Shown here in pieces: positions 24,422 through 33,573 of a DNA stretch of 38,352 bases. Source of the stretch: a virus. The position numbers and the translations under genes were made by a program. Below the pieces are notes generated by a model. It searched no databases. It was not told the origin of the DNA and saw only the letters and a program-made list of their open reading frames with translations. The DNA lies in the IMG/VR virus record IMGVR_UViG_3300008120_000240, positions 1-38,352 of that record, one strand, 5' to 3'. Numbering within the stretch: position 1 is the stretch's first letter; each line of letters starts with the position of its first letter.

Positions 24422-26260
24422 ATGGCACAAAGAAGAATTTCATACGCAGACAGAGACTTTGAAGCACTACGTCAGGACCTCATTAATTACACACAACAGT
24501 ATTATCCTGAACTTATTGATAACTTCAATGATGCCTCAGTATATTCAGTTTTTTTAGATTTAAACGCAGCCATTGGTGATAACTTACATTATCACATGGA
24601 CAGAAGTATTCAAGAAACAGTACTTCAATATGCCCAACAACGTTCGTCAATTTTTAACATTGCCAGAACTTATGGTTTAAAAATACCGGGTAATAGACCG
24701 TCAGTTGCTCTTTGTGACTTCTCAATCACAGTGCCGGCATTTGGAGACCAAGAAGATACGAGATATTTGGGTATCCTAAGAGCGGGTTCACAAGTGGTTG
24801 GTGCGGGACAAACATTTGAAAATGTTAACGATATTGATTTTTCATCTCAATATAACAGTGAAGGATTTCCAAACCAAATTAAAATACCAAACTTTGATTC
24901 TAATGGTAAGTTATTGAATTATACGATTACTAAAAGAGAAGTGGTGGTTAATGGAATAACTAAGGTTTATAAAAAAGTTATTACACCGGCAGATGTTAAG
25001 CCATTCTTTGAGTTTTTTCTACCTGAAAAAAATATTATAGGTGTAACATCCGTGATACAAAAAGACGGAACATCATTTCAATCAATCCCCACATATTCTG
25101 AATTTGTTAATTCACCTGATAGATGGTTTGAAGTTGATTCGTTAGCTGAAAGTAGAGTTTTCGTTGAAGACCCAACTAAACCCGCAGATAGACCAGGTAT
25201 AAAGGTTGGTAGATACCTTGAAACTGAATTAAGGTTCATAACAGAATATACACCAGAAGGTTTCTTAAGAGTTCAATTTGGTAATGCTACAGTTACTGCT
25301 GATGACCAATTAGCTCAATTTTCAAGAACGGGTGTACCACTTAGAATTCAAGACTATCAAAACAATATTGGTTTAGGTAAAACAGTTAAAGCAAATACTA
25401 CATTATTTGTTCAGTATAGAATTGGTGGTGGAACCGTTTCTAATATCGGTGTAAATACAATAAACCAAGTTGGTACGGTTAATTTCTTCGTTAATGGACC
25501 TTCGGCTAATATAAATCAACAAGTCGTAAATTCATTAAGGGTTAACAACGTTACTGCCGCAATTGGTGGGGCTAACCAACCTAATATTGAAGAGGTTAGA
25601 AATATGGTAACATTTAACTTTGCTGCTCAAAACAGAGCTGTGACGGTAAATGATTACTATGCTATTATAAGAAAAATGCCAGGTAAGTACGGTGCACCTG
25701 CTAAGGTTGCAATCACGGAAGAAGATAACAAAATTAATATCAATATTGTATCTTATGATTCGACAGGGTCTTTGACTCAAACTGTATCAAACACACTAAA
25801 AACAAACTTAGCAAATTATTTATCAAATTATAGAATGATAAATGATTACATCTCAATTAATGTTGCGCAAGTTATTGATTTAGAATTTGATATTTCTGTT
25901 GTTGTTGATTCTGCACAAAACCAAGGTGAAGTTATAACAAGAGTTATTGATAAAATACAAACATTAATGAGTCCAGTATTCAGAGAAATGGGTGGTAATG
26001 TATTCATATCTGAAATAAGGAGTCAAGTACAAGATGTTGCCGGTGTTATTTCAGTAACCGACTTAAAAGTTTTCAATAAAGTTGGTGGTCAATATTCGTC
26101 ATCTGAAACTTCACAAAGATATGCTAATAGTGCAACAAAAGAAATTTTATTAGTTGATGACACTATTTTTGCTGAGCCATCACAAATTTACCAAGTTAGA
26201 TTCCCTAACAAAGACATTAAGGTAAGAATCAAGAATCTTAAGACTGTAGATTTCTCTTAA
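24422..26260 (+). CDS. Baseplate wedge protein, gp6/BaseplateJ-like
   Basis: The 612-residue protein (T4 gp6 has 660) forms the inner ring of the baseplate with gp25 and gp7. The N-terminus is characteristic: ISYADRDFEALRQDLINYTQ, NFNDASVYSVFLDLNAAIGD and LHYHMDRSIQETVLQYA, then an arm ending GLKIPGNRPSVAL. Later come GFLRVQFGNATVTADDQ and the BaseplateJ core ANQPNIEEVRNMVTFNFAAQ followed by NRAVTVNDYYAIIRKMPG. The C-terminal part has QTLMSPVFREMGGNVFISEI. It begins six bases after gp25, clearly co-translated. The stop is followed by a 71-base gap with a promoter-like motif. Confidence 0.87.
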   Translation: MAQRRISYADRDFEALRQDLINYTQQYYPELIDNFNDASVYSVFLDLNAAIGDNLHYHMDRSIQETVLQYAQQRSSIFNIARTYGLKIPGNRPSVALCDFSITVPAFGDQEDTRYLGILRAGSQVVGAGQTFENVNDIDFSSQYNSEGFPNQIKIPNFDSNGKLLNYTITKREVVVNGITKVYKKVITPADVKPFFEFFLPEKNIIGVTSVIQKDGTSFQSIPTYSEFVNSPDRWFEVDSLAESRVFVEDPTKPADRPGIKVGRYLETELRFITEYTPEGFLRVQFGNATVTADDQLAQFSRTGVPLRIQDYQNNIGLGKTVKANTTLFVQYRIGGGTVSNIGVNTINQVGTVNFFVNGPSANINQQVVNSLRVNNVTAAIGGANQPNIEEVRNMVTFNFAAQNRAVTVNDYYAIIRKMPGKYGAPAKVAITEEDNKININIVSYDSTGSLTQTVSNTLKTNLANYLSNYRMINDYISINVAQVIDLEFDISVVVDSAQNQGEVITRVIDKIQTLMSPVFREMGGNVFISEIRSQVQDVAGVISVTDLKVFNKVGGQYSSSETSQRYANSATKEILLVDDTIFAEPSQIYQVRFPNKDIKVRIKNLKTVDFS

Positions 26261-26309
26261 TTCCTTTACATAGAGTTTTAGTAAGTTATTTTGAAAATAG
26301 ATGAATAAC

Positions 26310-26316
26310 TATTTAT
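26310..26316 (+). promoter_or_regulatory. TATTTAT-type late promoter candidate
   Basis: TATTTAT begins 22 bases before the ATG at 26332, the same distance as at the tape measure gene. The upstream gap (26261-26309) has no terminator; a 7-bp inverted repeat (AGTTATT/AATAACT, 26284-26310) abuts the motif. Confidence 0.42.
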
Positions 26317-26331
26317 CTAAAAAGATATTAT

Positions 26332-27447
26332 ATGCCTAAATCATACAGATTACGTACACAATTAGGAGTTGACCAAAATTTAAAACTGAATGTAGAACAG
26401 GATTTTGACTTTTTGGAAATCCTTTCCATGAAACTTTCACAAGGTGATGTCTATACTCGTTTTTGTGCTGACTATGGTGTGGTTGTTGGTCGTGTTGTTG
26501 CTAACGGTGGATTTGGTGTACCAAATGTAAGAGTATCTGTTTTTGTTCCTGTTGAAGATGAGGATTTATTAAATCCTGTTATCAGTGCCTTGTACCCGTA
26601 TAAAAGTCCTGCGGAAAAAAATGAAGACGGTTATCGTTATAATTTATTACCGTATAATCAGGAATATGGTGGACATACACCTACAGGTACATTTCCAACA
26701 AGAGAAGATATCTTAACAAGAAATGAAGTACTCGAGATATACGAAAAATATTACAAGTATACTGTAAAGACTAACGAGTCAGGTGACTTTATGATTGTTG
26801 GTGTGCCGTTGGGTATTCAAACACTTACAATGGATTTGGACTTATCTAATATTGGTGAGTTTTCTTTAAGACCGGCAGATTTAATCAGAATGGGATTGGC
26901 TACTGCCGAACAATTTGACGGAGTTCAATTCAGAGCATCTGAAGATTTAGACTCACTACCGCAAATTGTTAATGCTAAAAAAGACATTAATGTTACATCA
27001 TTTTGGGGTGACGGTTCACAGTGTAGTATTGGTATAACACGTGCAGATTTTGATTTGAGAGAATTAGGAATTGAAATTCAACCGACTTCGGTGTTCATGG
27101 GTTCAATCATGAGTTCACAAGATTCCCAAATGTTGAAAAAGAATTGTAAACCAAAAACAGAACAAGGTGACTTGTGTGGAATGGTTACGGGACCTGGTGA
27201 AATTTTAGCTATAAGACAGACGGTTAATACCGATGTGAATGGGAATCCAATACTTGAACAGTATAGATTAACTAATGGTGGAAAAGTAATTGACGATGAT
27301 GGAACTTTCTTGGTGGACGTACCTATGAATTTGGATTACGTGGTAACAAATGAATACGGTGAAATAGTATACTCAAAAGACCCAAGAATTGGTATTCCGA
27401 CAAAAGGAAAATATAGTATATGCGTTGAACACAAGTCCTTACTATGA
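26332..27447 (+). CDS. Large baseplate-region protein, N-terminal part (frame 1)
   Basis: This 371-residue part begins MPKSYRLRTQLGVDQNLKL and includes YTRFCADYGVVVGRVVANGG, a strand-rich carboxypeptidase-regulatory-like or Ig-like element (VPNVRVSVFVPVED, and GDFMIVGVPLGIQTLTMDL). It ends at TGA 27445-27447 after KGKYSICVEHKSLL. The last dozen residues look out of frame: the +1 frame across 27410-27447 continues as ALNTSPYYDSNYTGNTNW into protein-like sequence. Two shifts, near 27420 and 27720, restore the original frame, so the intact gene probably spanned 26332-31059 (about 1575 residues). It follows gp6 and has a TATTTAT motif 22 bases before its ATG. A structural baseplate or fibre role is inferred from position. 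I do not know the family name. Confidence 0.6.
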   Translation: MPKSYRLRTQLGVDQNLKLNVEQDFDFLEILSMKLSQGDVYTRFCADYGVVVGRVVANGGFGVPNVRVSVFVPVEDEDLLNPVISALYPYKSPAEKNEDGYRYNLLPYNQEYGGHTPTGTFPTREDILTRNEVLEIYEKYYKYTVKTNESGDFMIVGVPLGIQTLTMDLDLSNIGEFSLRPADLIRMGLATAEQFDGVQFRASEDLDSLPQIVNAKKDINVTSFWGDGSQCSIGITRADFDLRELGIEIQPTSVFMGSIMSSQDSQMLKKNCKPKTEQGDLCGMVTGPGEILAIRQTVNTDVNGNPILEQYRLTNGGKVIDDDGTFLVDVPMNLDYVVTNEYGEIVYSKDPRIGIPTKGKYSICVEHKSLL

Positions 27448-27763
27448 TTCAAATTATACGGGTAACACTAATTGGCAATTATTCCAAAAAAGTTATGCGT
27501 TTTCATTAGATTGGGATGACTATGCAGATAAACAAGCGGCAATAAATTGTCAGGACTTTTTCTACTTGATGAAGTATAATAAAGTTTATACTACATCTCA
27601 GTTTATTGAAGATTATAGAAAGGGTAGTGGACGTGCTAGATTTTTAGGAATTAAAGAAATTTTAAATAGAAGTTGGGAGTCTGAAAACAATAAATTCCCA
27701 GTCAACGACGGGGTAAGAAAATTTTTCTATCTAATATTATTTGTATTTTATGGCCAATTTTAA
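27389..27763 (+). CDS. Large baseplate-region protein, middle part (frame 2)
   Basis: This frame is open across 27389-27763 but has no credible start: the first start-like codon is TTG 27389, inside the preceding reading frame. From about 27430 to 27720 it encodes convincing protein sequence, including QKSYAFSLDWDDYADKQAA, DFFYLMKYNKVYTTSQFIED and GRARFLGIKEILNRSWESEN then NNKFPVNDGVRK. After 27720 the quality drops and it ends at TAA 27763. The preceding and following parts are in frame 1. The simplest reading is that it is the central piece of the 26332-31059 gene displaced by one extra base near 27420 and one missing base in the AAAATTTTT run at 27718-27726. It is unlikely to be a separate gene. 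Confidence 0.5.
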   Translation: MVFRQKENIVYALNTSPYYDSNYTGNTNWQLFQKSYAFSLDWDDYADKQAAINCQDFFYLMKYNKVYTTSQFIEDYRKGSGRARFLGIKEILNRSWESENNKFPVNDGVRKFFYLILFVFYGQF

Positions 27764-27876
27764 GAGTAATCATCAATGTAGTTGGTACGGTATTATTAAG
27801 TGCATTAATTATTTTATGTAATGTAGTTAAGGCATTATCGTTTGGTTTATTAAAATTAAATTGTCCAAAATGGCAA

Positions 27877-30800
27877 TTGGTAAACATTAGTGAGACATGT
27901 CCACTTACATCAATACCATTACCTAACATGTCATATCCCGACTGTGATATGTGTAATTGTGAAAGTAGAGATGTGGTATCTCAAAATGATACAACACCGT
28001 CCGCAAATAATAGTTTATTAGTAAATTCAACTGACTACTTGTTTTTTGAACAGATAATTGGTTTGAATGGTGATGAAGTAGATACGACTTGGCAATCTAA
28101 ATACGTATATGGATTCCAATCTACAATGTCAGGATTTGATAATGGTGTCGACAATTCAGTTTGGACAAAATCACCATTCATGGATGATAATGCTGATGAT
28201 GGTAATCCATATACAAATTACAAAACTTGGTCTTGGGATTTAACACTTTCCGAGAGAATGAACTTGTTTAATGTTAAGGCAAAATACCACGCAGATGGTG
28301 CGCAAAATAAAGTTAAAGTTAGTGTAAACCCATCATCTTCACTTAACACAGGTAAGTTTCACTATGATAATGTTTTAGTTTTATTATGTGACCCAAATAG
28401 TCAGGATGCCTTACAGGCGGGAAGAGTTATTAGTTTTCAAAATACTGCTAATTCTGCAGACCCTAACGTTAGTGGGGGAACTACAGGAACATCAATTACT
28501 AGTACAACATATTTCGCTACGGTGAATTATATGAATCCGTCTAACCTAAGTACAAATAGTGCGACCGTTTATGAGATTACAGGTTCTACAGGAGATTTAA
28601 AAAACAAATACATATACCCTTCAGATGTTGAATATTATCAGGTAATTACAGCATCCACAATACAAGATTATGTTCAAATAGCTGGAATTGCGGGTGTACC
28701 AACAACATATGGATTTGGTAATAACACGTTGATTAATCGTTTTATTTTTGGTTATCAAAGTGTATCTAAAGGTGGTGGAGACAATCCTGATGATTATCCA
28801 GATTCTTCAGGCACTGAAAAATTCAAATACAATGTACCTAACTTCAAGTTAAATACAGAGTATAATGACCACATAGTGGTTTTCTTAGTTAGAGGTGTTG
28901 ATATGTATACCGATAGACAGGATACAATATATGATTTATCACCTTTATATGGTAAAGCTTTTGGTTCAGGCCCAACAGTTAGAGGTAACTACAAAATGAA
29001 TATTCCTATTCAGAAATATAATTCAGTAAATTATACACTAACAAGACACAATTTATTGGCAAATAACGGTTCCAATAATAATGGATATTTGTTCTATGGT
29101 AGTTATACGTTTACGGTTGGTAGTAATTACCAATCATTTGTAACTAAAAATCACTTAGATTATTCATGTTTAGATGCTAGCAATCCAAAAGTTGGTTCAG
29201 GTGTTGTTGGTTCAATAAGTAACTTTAACACTGTAAGTGGCGCTTTGGCAACTAAGAGTAGTGGTAACAAAATGGTTAATTCCACAAATAGTAGTGGATT
29301 TAGAAATGGTTATAAAAACAATGAAATTGTAGAAGGTGGTACGATGATGTTGTGTAATGGGGGTAGTGGAAACCCTAGTAGAAATGATTACTTCTATTAC
29401 TCGCCAACATATTTTACACAATACCCTACTGATACTTTAACAATGTCTAATACCTCAAGAATGATTATGAGGTCTGACAGATTACCTACATCAGATACCC
29501 ACGATAGAAGATTTGTCCTACACCAAAATAAAAGTTTTTCAATATACTCAATATCGGACAGTGGTTTGAGTGGGCAACTTACACCAACATATAATGTTAG
29601 TAGTGATAACACGGGAGGTGCTGCCGATGATTTCTTAGAGGATGCTGGTAGTGTTGCGGCAAATATCATACAGACATTTAGTTGTGAAGGTATGGTTCCT
29701 TTAACGTGTTATACGGGTGACGGTGAGAATTTTGGAGTTGCTATTAATACTGATGATTGTTATTACTTAGATAAAGAAGATGATATCAAAAAAATGTATG
29801 GTGGTTGTTACTATTTGGTACAAAGACCAAGCTTTTCAAATATCGGAAAAGACATAACATCTTTCTTTGAATGGAGGTCAAGATTTAGAATGATGTTTGC
29901 GTTATGTAGAAATGTCATATCACTCACATTTGTTAACAACTGGATTAATGGTTCTCTGTATATGTATACTTTCCAAAAGGATACTTTGTATTTGGCACCA
30001 TTATCCGCAGCAACATTTAACTCAGATACCACATACAGATATTGTACCGATACTATTGTTTTTAAAGAAACAAACAACTCATTCTTCTATCGTAGTTCGC
30101 CGTATAATGGTACTAAATTCATAGGTAAGGTTCCACCATTAAATTCTAACGATGAACTTTACGATGCTAGTAATAAAAGATTATTGGGTAGTCCAACAAC
30201 TATTATTGATTTAGGACCAAGAGACCAATTTGTTCGTGAAATTACATTCAACCCTGATTATGAAGGATTTATTATTGATAAAATACCAACAAGTTCATAC
30301 AACGATACTTCTGATATACTTCAGTTATTTGTAATCAGTAGATTGGCAGATGCTAGTTTTTGGGAACAAGTATTAAGTGCAGGTGATTCATCAATAAATT
30401 CTTTATTTTCAAGAACAAAACAAAGGTTGGATGGTGATATTACACAACTATTGAGTATTAATTCAGAGTTTGGTGTTACACCGTATTTGGGTGACAACTA
30501 CTCTCAAAGTCAAATCAAATATTATCAAACGGGTGATGGTCCTGTGTTAGGCGTTTTCTTTTCTGCTAATACACAAAACAGGGATTTAATAACACCTGGT
30601 AGAACTACATTTGAAGATAATACAATTATTTATCTTACAAATTATTACGGTTTTGAAGACCAAGAAGTTCCATATTGGCCGTGGCAAATAAAGAATAATG
30701 GAAATCTTATTTTTGGTTCACAAACAAACGATTGGCAGGTTAAAGAAACTGTTCCGTCACAAATTTACACCTACAAATACCAATCAGTTGACAGATTATT

Positions 30801-31059
30801 AGGTGGTAATATAGCATCGGGTCAACCAACTTTTCCATCAAATGTGGTAACACCTACATTTGAAAAACCAGGTTTCATTTATAATTCATCATCGACAGGT
30901 GGATTAAGTCCTACAATTACACCAAACTCATATATGTATCCACCACCACCCGTTGTTGGTGTTGGTTCACCTTATCATTTTTATTTTGGATTAAAAGTGG
31001 GAAAATCCGCAATGAATAAGTACATAAACAAATATATATTCAATGAGGAAATACTATGA
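27877..31059 (+). CDS. Large baseplate-region protein, C-terminal part (frame 1)
   Basis: The annotated start is a TTG at 27877, but the frame is open upstream to 27694 and the real N-terminal continuation is probably the frame-2 segment. Upstream codons 27730-27860 encode a very hydrophobic stretch (IICILWPILRVIINVVG, then VLLSALIILCNVVKAL). A cysteine cluster follows (Cys at 27862, 27898, 27943, 27952 and 27958, the last three as CDMCNC). The remaining 1000 residues are strand-rich, low in charge and high in Ser, Thr, Asn and Tyr, like tail fibre or baseplate decoration proteins; DYYLFFEQIIGLNG-like and WPWQIKNNGNLIFGSQT segments are seen. No enzyme motif is recognised. It overlaps the next ATG by four bases (ATGA). 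Confidence 0.6.
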   Translation: MVNISETCPLTSIPLPNMSYPDCDMCNCESRDVVSQNDTTPSANNSLLVNSTDYLFFEQIIGLNGDEVDTTWQSKYVYGFQSTMSGFDNGVDNSVWTKSPFMDDNADDGNPYTNYKTWSWDLTLSERMNLFNVKAKYHADGAQNKVKVSVNPSSSLNTGKFHYDNVLVLLCDPNSQDALQAGRVISFQNTANSADPNVSGGTTGTSITSTTYFATVNYMNPSNLSTNSATVYEITGSTGDLKNKYIYPSDVEYYQVITASTIQDYVQIAGIAGVPTTYGFGNNTLINRFIFGYQSVSKGGGDNPDDYPDSSGTEKFKYNVPNFKLNTEYNDHIVVFLVRGVDMYTDRQDTIYDLSPLYGKAFGSGPTVRGNYKMNIPIQKYNSVNYTLTRHNLLANNGSNNNGYLFYGSYTFTVGSNYQSFVTKNHLDYSCLDASNPKVGSGVVGSISNFNTVSGALATKSSGNKMVNSTNSSGFRNGYKNNEIVEGGTMMLCNGGSGNPSRNDYFYYSPTYFTQYPTDTLTMSNTSRMIMRSDRLPTSDTHDRRFVLHQNKSFSIYSISDSGLSGQLTPTYNVSSDNTGGAADDFLEDAGSVAANIIQTFSCEGMVPLTCYTGDGENFGVAINTDDCYYLDKEDDIKKMYGGCYYLVQRPSFSNIGKDITSFFEWRSRFRMMFALCRNVISLTFVNNWINGSLYMYTFQKDTLYLAPLSAATFNSDTTYRYCTDTIVFKETNNSFFYRSSPYNGTKFIGKVPPLNSNDELYDASNKRLLGSPTTIIDLGPRDQFVREITFNPDYEGFIIDKIPTSSYNDTSDILQLFVISRLADASFWEQVLSAGDSSINSLFSRTKQRLDGDITQLLSINSEFGVTPYLGDNYSQSQIKYYQTGDGPVLGVFFSANTQNRDLITPGRTTFEDNTIIYLTNYYGFEDQEVPYWPWQIKNNGNLIFGSQTNDWQVKETVPSQIYTYKYQSVDRLLGGNIASGQPTFPSNVVTPTFEKPGFIYNSSSTGGLSPTITPNSYMYPPPPVVGVGSPYHFYFGLKVGKSAMNKYINKYIFNEEIL

Positions 31060-32783
31060 GTTTAGGTGATGTAAAAATATTAAGAAACCAAAATAGGTTC
31101 AAAGGAGCACCCGAACAAGATTACCTTATTCAAGTACCTTTGGAATCTCAAGAAAGAGAGATTATTGAAGGTGATAGAAATGTGTACTTGTCACAGACAT
31201 CTCAATTTGAGGAGGAAAGACAATCAAGTAACGTGTTTAGAATTGGTGGTAAAATTGTAAACATTTTTGATAATGGTGTAAGTGGATATACTTCTTATAC
31301 TCCTTTCGGAAATAACTTATTTTACATTAATGGTGTAGAAGCAAAAACGATAAATGCTAATCAAAACCCACCACAAATAAATGCGTGGAAAGGATATGTT
31401 CAATTTGATGAATTTACGTTCTACAGAACTTCAGGTATATCAGGTCACATTCCTTTTTATAATAAAAGTGCATCAACATATAATTGGAATATATACGTTT
31501 CGTATCCCGTAAGTGGTGATACAGAACAACAAATGAGATATGAAAATACCCAATTTTCTGCTGTTACATATTTTCAAGCTAGTGATGGTGTACCATTTGT
31601 TTTACAAAACACAAATCCCGATGGTAAGTCTTTAGTTACTTTTTATTGTGGAGTTTCACATAATTTACAAATTGGTGAATTTGTTGAACTATCCATATCA
31701 TCAAATGGTACAAACTACTTTCAAGTAGAATCTTTAGGAGACCAATACTTTGGTTCTGAAGATAAAATATTCTCAATATATAATATTGGGTATACTGCCT
31801 TTACTAATAATTCAACAGGGACTTTCAAAAGAGTATTAGATATAAACAATACTGGTGAAACAACTTCTCAATATTATGTAAGAAGACATAAAATATTGAC
31901 ATCGGAATCCGATTATGATTTAACGAAACTTGGGTTTGAAAATAATGCTTTTAGTAATAAAAAACAATTAGAATATTCTGCATTAACACCGAATGGAGTC
32001 TCAAGAGTGTCTGTTAAAGATGGTAGTCAAACGTGTGGTTTTACATTCACAAAAGACATTGATACGTCAGAGTTATTAGATAATCAAGGAAGACCTTTAT
32101 CTGAACTATTTGTCACTATAATGCAAAAAGGTTATATGGGTTATTTTAATAAACCATATTCAAATGGATACCCCGGTTTATTAATAGGATGGGACTTTAA
32201 CTTTTTGGATGGTCAGGACGATATTTGGTGGAACGCTGCTAGTCCAACAAATAAAGACTTAGGTTTGAGTACATCATCTTATAATTTTTCAGGAAAAACT
32301 TTCTATTATAATAATCCCTTAGAGGTTGGTGATATTATTTCTGGTGATTTTTGTGAGTGGAATGACTTTGTAATGACTGAGACTGTTTTATCTAAAATGA
32401 TGCACAAGTTCTCATACAATCCTTTAATTTTTAGTAATTCATCACCTTTGAATTATGAATCAGGATATTTTTATCAACCACATTTTTCGGTACCTATCAG
32501 AGCATTTTCAACTTACATAGAGGTAGGTGCAAAAGAGACTGTTGATTTTATCCCTGACTGGTCATTTTATTCTGAGACAGAAAGACAATGGAGATGGAGA
32601 GATTTATATCCATATGGTTACATTGACACCGATGGTGTTGGTGTTGATTCGCCTTTTCTAAATGATGCTCACTATCCTTTTAGTGATATATTGTTTTTAC
32701 AAGTTCCAACATCGTTCTATAGAAACATAAACAGACCTTTGGTTGACTACATTGTTGACCCGTATATCGATGGATGTGAATAA
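31056..32783 (+). CDS. Probable baseplate/tail structural protein
   Basis: The 575-residue protein begins MSLGDVKILRNQNRFKGAP and is strand-rich, with FRIGGKIVNIFDNGVSGYT, FGNNLFYINGVEAK and VSHNLQIGEFVELSIS; a later part contains SGDFCEWNDFVMTETVLSKM and ends VDYIVDPYIDGCE. I do not recognise a family or an enzymatic motif. The ATG overlaps the stop of the preceding gene (ATGA). A chance-like GAGGA lies eight bases upstream, the only Shine-Dalgarno-like sequence I noticed in this block. It belongs to a run of five probable virion genes between gp6 and a gp7-like gene, so a peripheral baseplate or adhesin-support role is likely but unproven. Confidence 0.6.
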   Translation: MSLGDVKILRNQNRFKGAPEQDYLIQVPLESQEREIIEGDRNVYLSQTSQFEEERQSSNVFRIGGKIVNIFDNGVSGYTSYTPFGNNLFYINGVEAKTINANQNPPQINAWKGYVQFDEFTFYRTSGISGHIPFYNKSASTYNWNIYVSYPVSGDTEQQMRYENTQFSAVTYFQASDGVPFVLQNTNPDGKSLVTFYCGVSHNLQIGEFVELSISSNGTNYFQVESLGDQYFGSEDKIFSIYNIGYTAFTNNSTGTFKRVLDINNTGETTSQYYVRRHKILTSESDYDLTKLGFENNAFSNKKQLEYSALTPNGVSRVSVKDGSQTCGFTFTKDIDTSELLDNQGRPLSELFVTIMQKGYMGYFNKPYSNGYPGLLIGWDFNFLDGQDDIWWNAASPTNKDLGLSTSSYNFSGKTFYYNNPLEVGDIISGDFCEWNDFVMTETVLSKMMHKFSYNPLIFSNSSPLNYESGYFYQPHFSVPIRAFSTYIEVGAKETVDFIPDWSFYSETERQWRWRDLYPYGYIDTDGVGVDSPFLNDAHYPFSDILFLQVPTSFYRNINRPLVDYIVDPYIDGCE

Positions 32784-33573
32784 ATTCAGATTACCGAACA
32801 TTATTAAAGACAAACAAGTTAATATACCCATTGAACTTACATGGGATAATGCTGGTAGAACAGATGGTCTTGATGAGTATGAGGCTGACGTATTAGAGAA
32901 AATTGTTAACCCTACTGAAGATTTTGAGGTAACACGTTATGCTCACGTTCCGTACAGTGGTGGATTAACATCTACAAACTACGAGTTTTATTTTTTACCA
33001 CCGATTTATCAAGTAACCGCATCCACATCAACCGATTGGGTTTGTAGTTATACTGCTGAAACATTTACGGTATCCGAGATATATTATTTTTCCGCAGCAT
33101 TTCAAAGAAGTTTCTTTAAAGTGGATTTGTATAACACGCCACGTTCTGAAGACCAAAAAATTATGGCAACAATCATAATACCAACCCAACAAGGTAATGA
33201 ACAAGGGGCATTATTAGGGACAGGTCTTACAGTACAAAACATCAATATTAATAAACCTTCATTTACCTTAGATTATGTTGGGGATAAAGAAGGGTATTTC
33301 TTTTATTGGTTAAAAAATCCAACATACGTTGACACCACAAGATTTTATATGTCGGTTAAATTCTTTAATGCCAAGACTGGTGACTTCACAAGGATGATGA
33401 TTGAACCTCAAAGTTCAATACCACAACCGTTTAACTTTGATAAGTCAAAATATTTTTATTACGTAGTGGATATAGATTATGCTAATTATGAATATATAAT
33501 AACAACACAAAATGGTGTAAGAATAGGAACTCAGGGTAACCCCATAAAATGGTATGAATACGTAAATCCATAA
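32770..33573 (+). CDS. Probable virion protein, function unknown
   Basis: The 267-residue protein starts at ATG 32770 (MDVNKFRLPNIIKDKQVNI), overlapping the preceding gene by 14 bases; a TTG at 32743 would add nine residues but is a poorer choice. It contains IPIELTWDNAGRTDGLDEYE, then YEFYFLPPIYQVTAS, FQRSFFKVDLYNTPRSEDQK, MATIIIPTQQGNEQGA and a strand-rich C-terminus ending GNPIKWYEYVNP. The composition (Tyr, Asn, Thr and beta strands) matches its neighbours. Its stop shares a base with the next ATG (TAATG). The surrounding operon suggests a baseplate or fibre-attachment component. No family is recognised. Confidence 0.6.
   Translation: MDVNKFRLPNIIKDKQVNIPIELTWDNAGRTDGLDEYEADVLEKIVNPTEDFEVTRYAHVPYSGGLTSTNYEFYFLPPIYQVTASTSTDWVCSYTAETFTVSEIYYFSAAFQRSFFKVDLYNTPRSEDQKIMATIIIPTQQGNEQGALLGTGLTVQNININKPSFTLDYVGDKEGYFFYWLKNPTYVDTTRFYMSVKFFNAKTGDFTRMMIEPQSSIPQPFNFDKSKYFYYVVDIDYANYEYIITTQNGVRIGTQGNPIKWYEYVNP

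Noticed and set aside
26284-26310. Inverted repeat AGTTATT/AATAACT before the split gene
   Set aside because: Only seven AT-rich pairs with a 13-base loop and no T tract, so it is not a terminator; it may be chance.
27718-27727. AAAATTTTTC as a classic -1 slippery heptamer
   Set aside because: In the incoming frame the codons are AAA TTT TTC, which do not give the X XXY YYZ arrangement; an indel in the homopolymers is simpler.
32743-32769. TTG start for the 267-residue virion protein
   Set aside because: ATG 32770 is nearby, reduces the overlap to 14 bases and gives a natural N-terminus.
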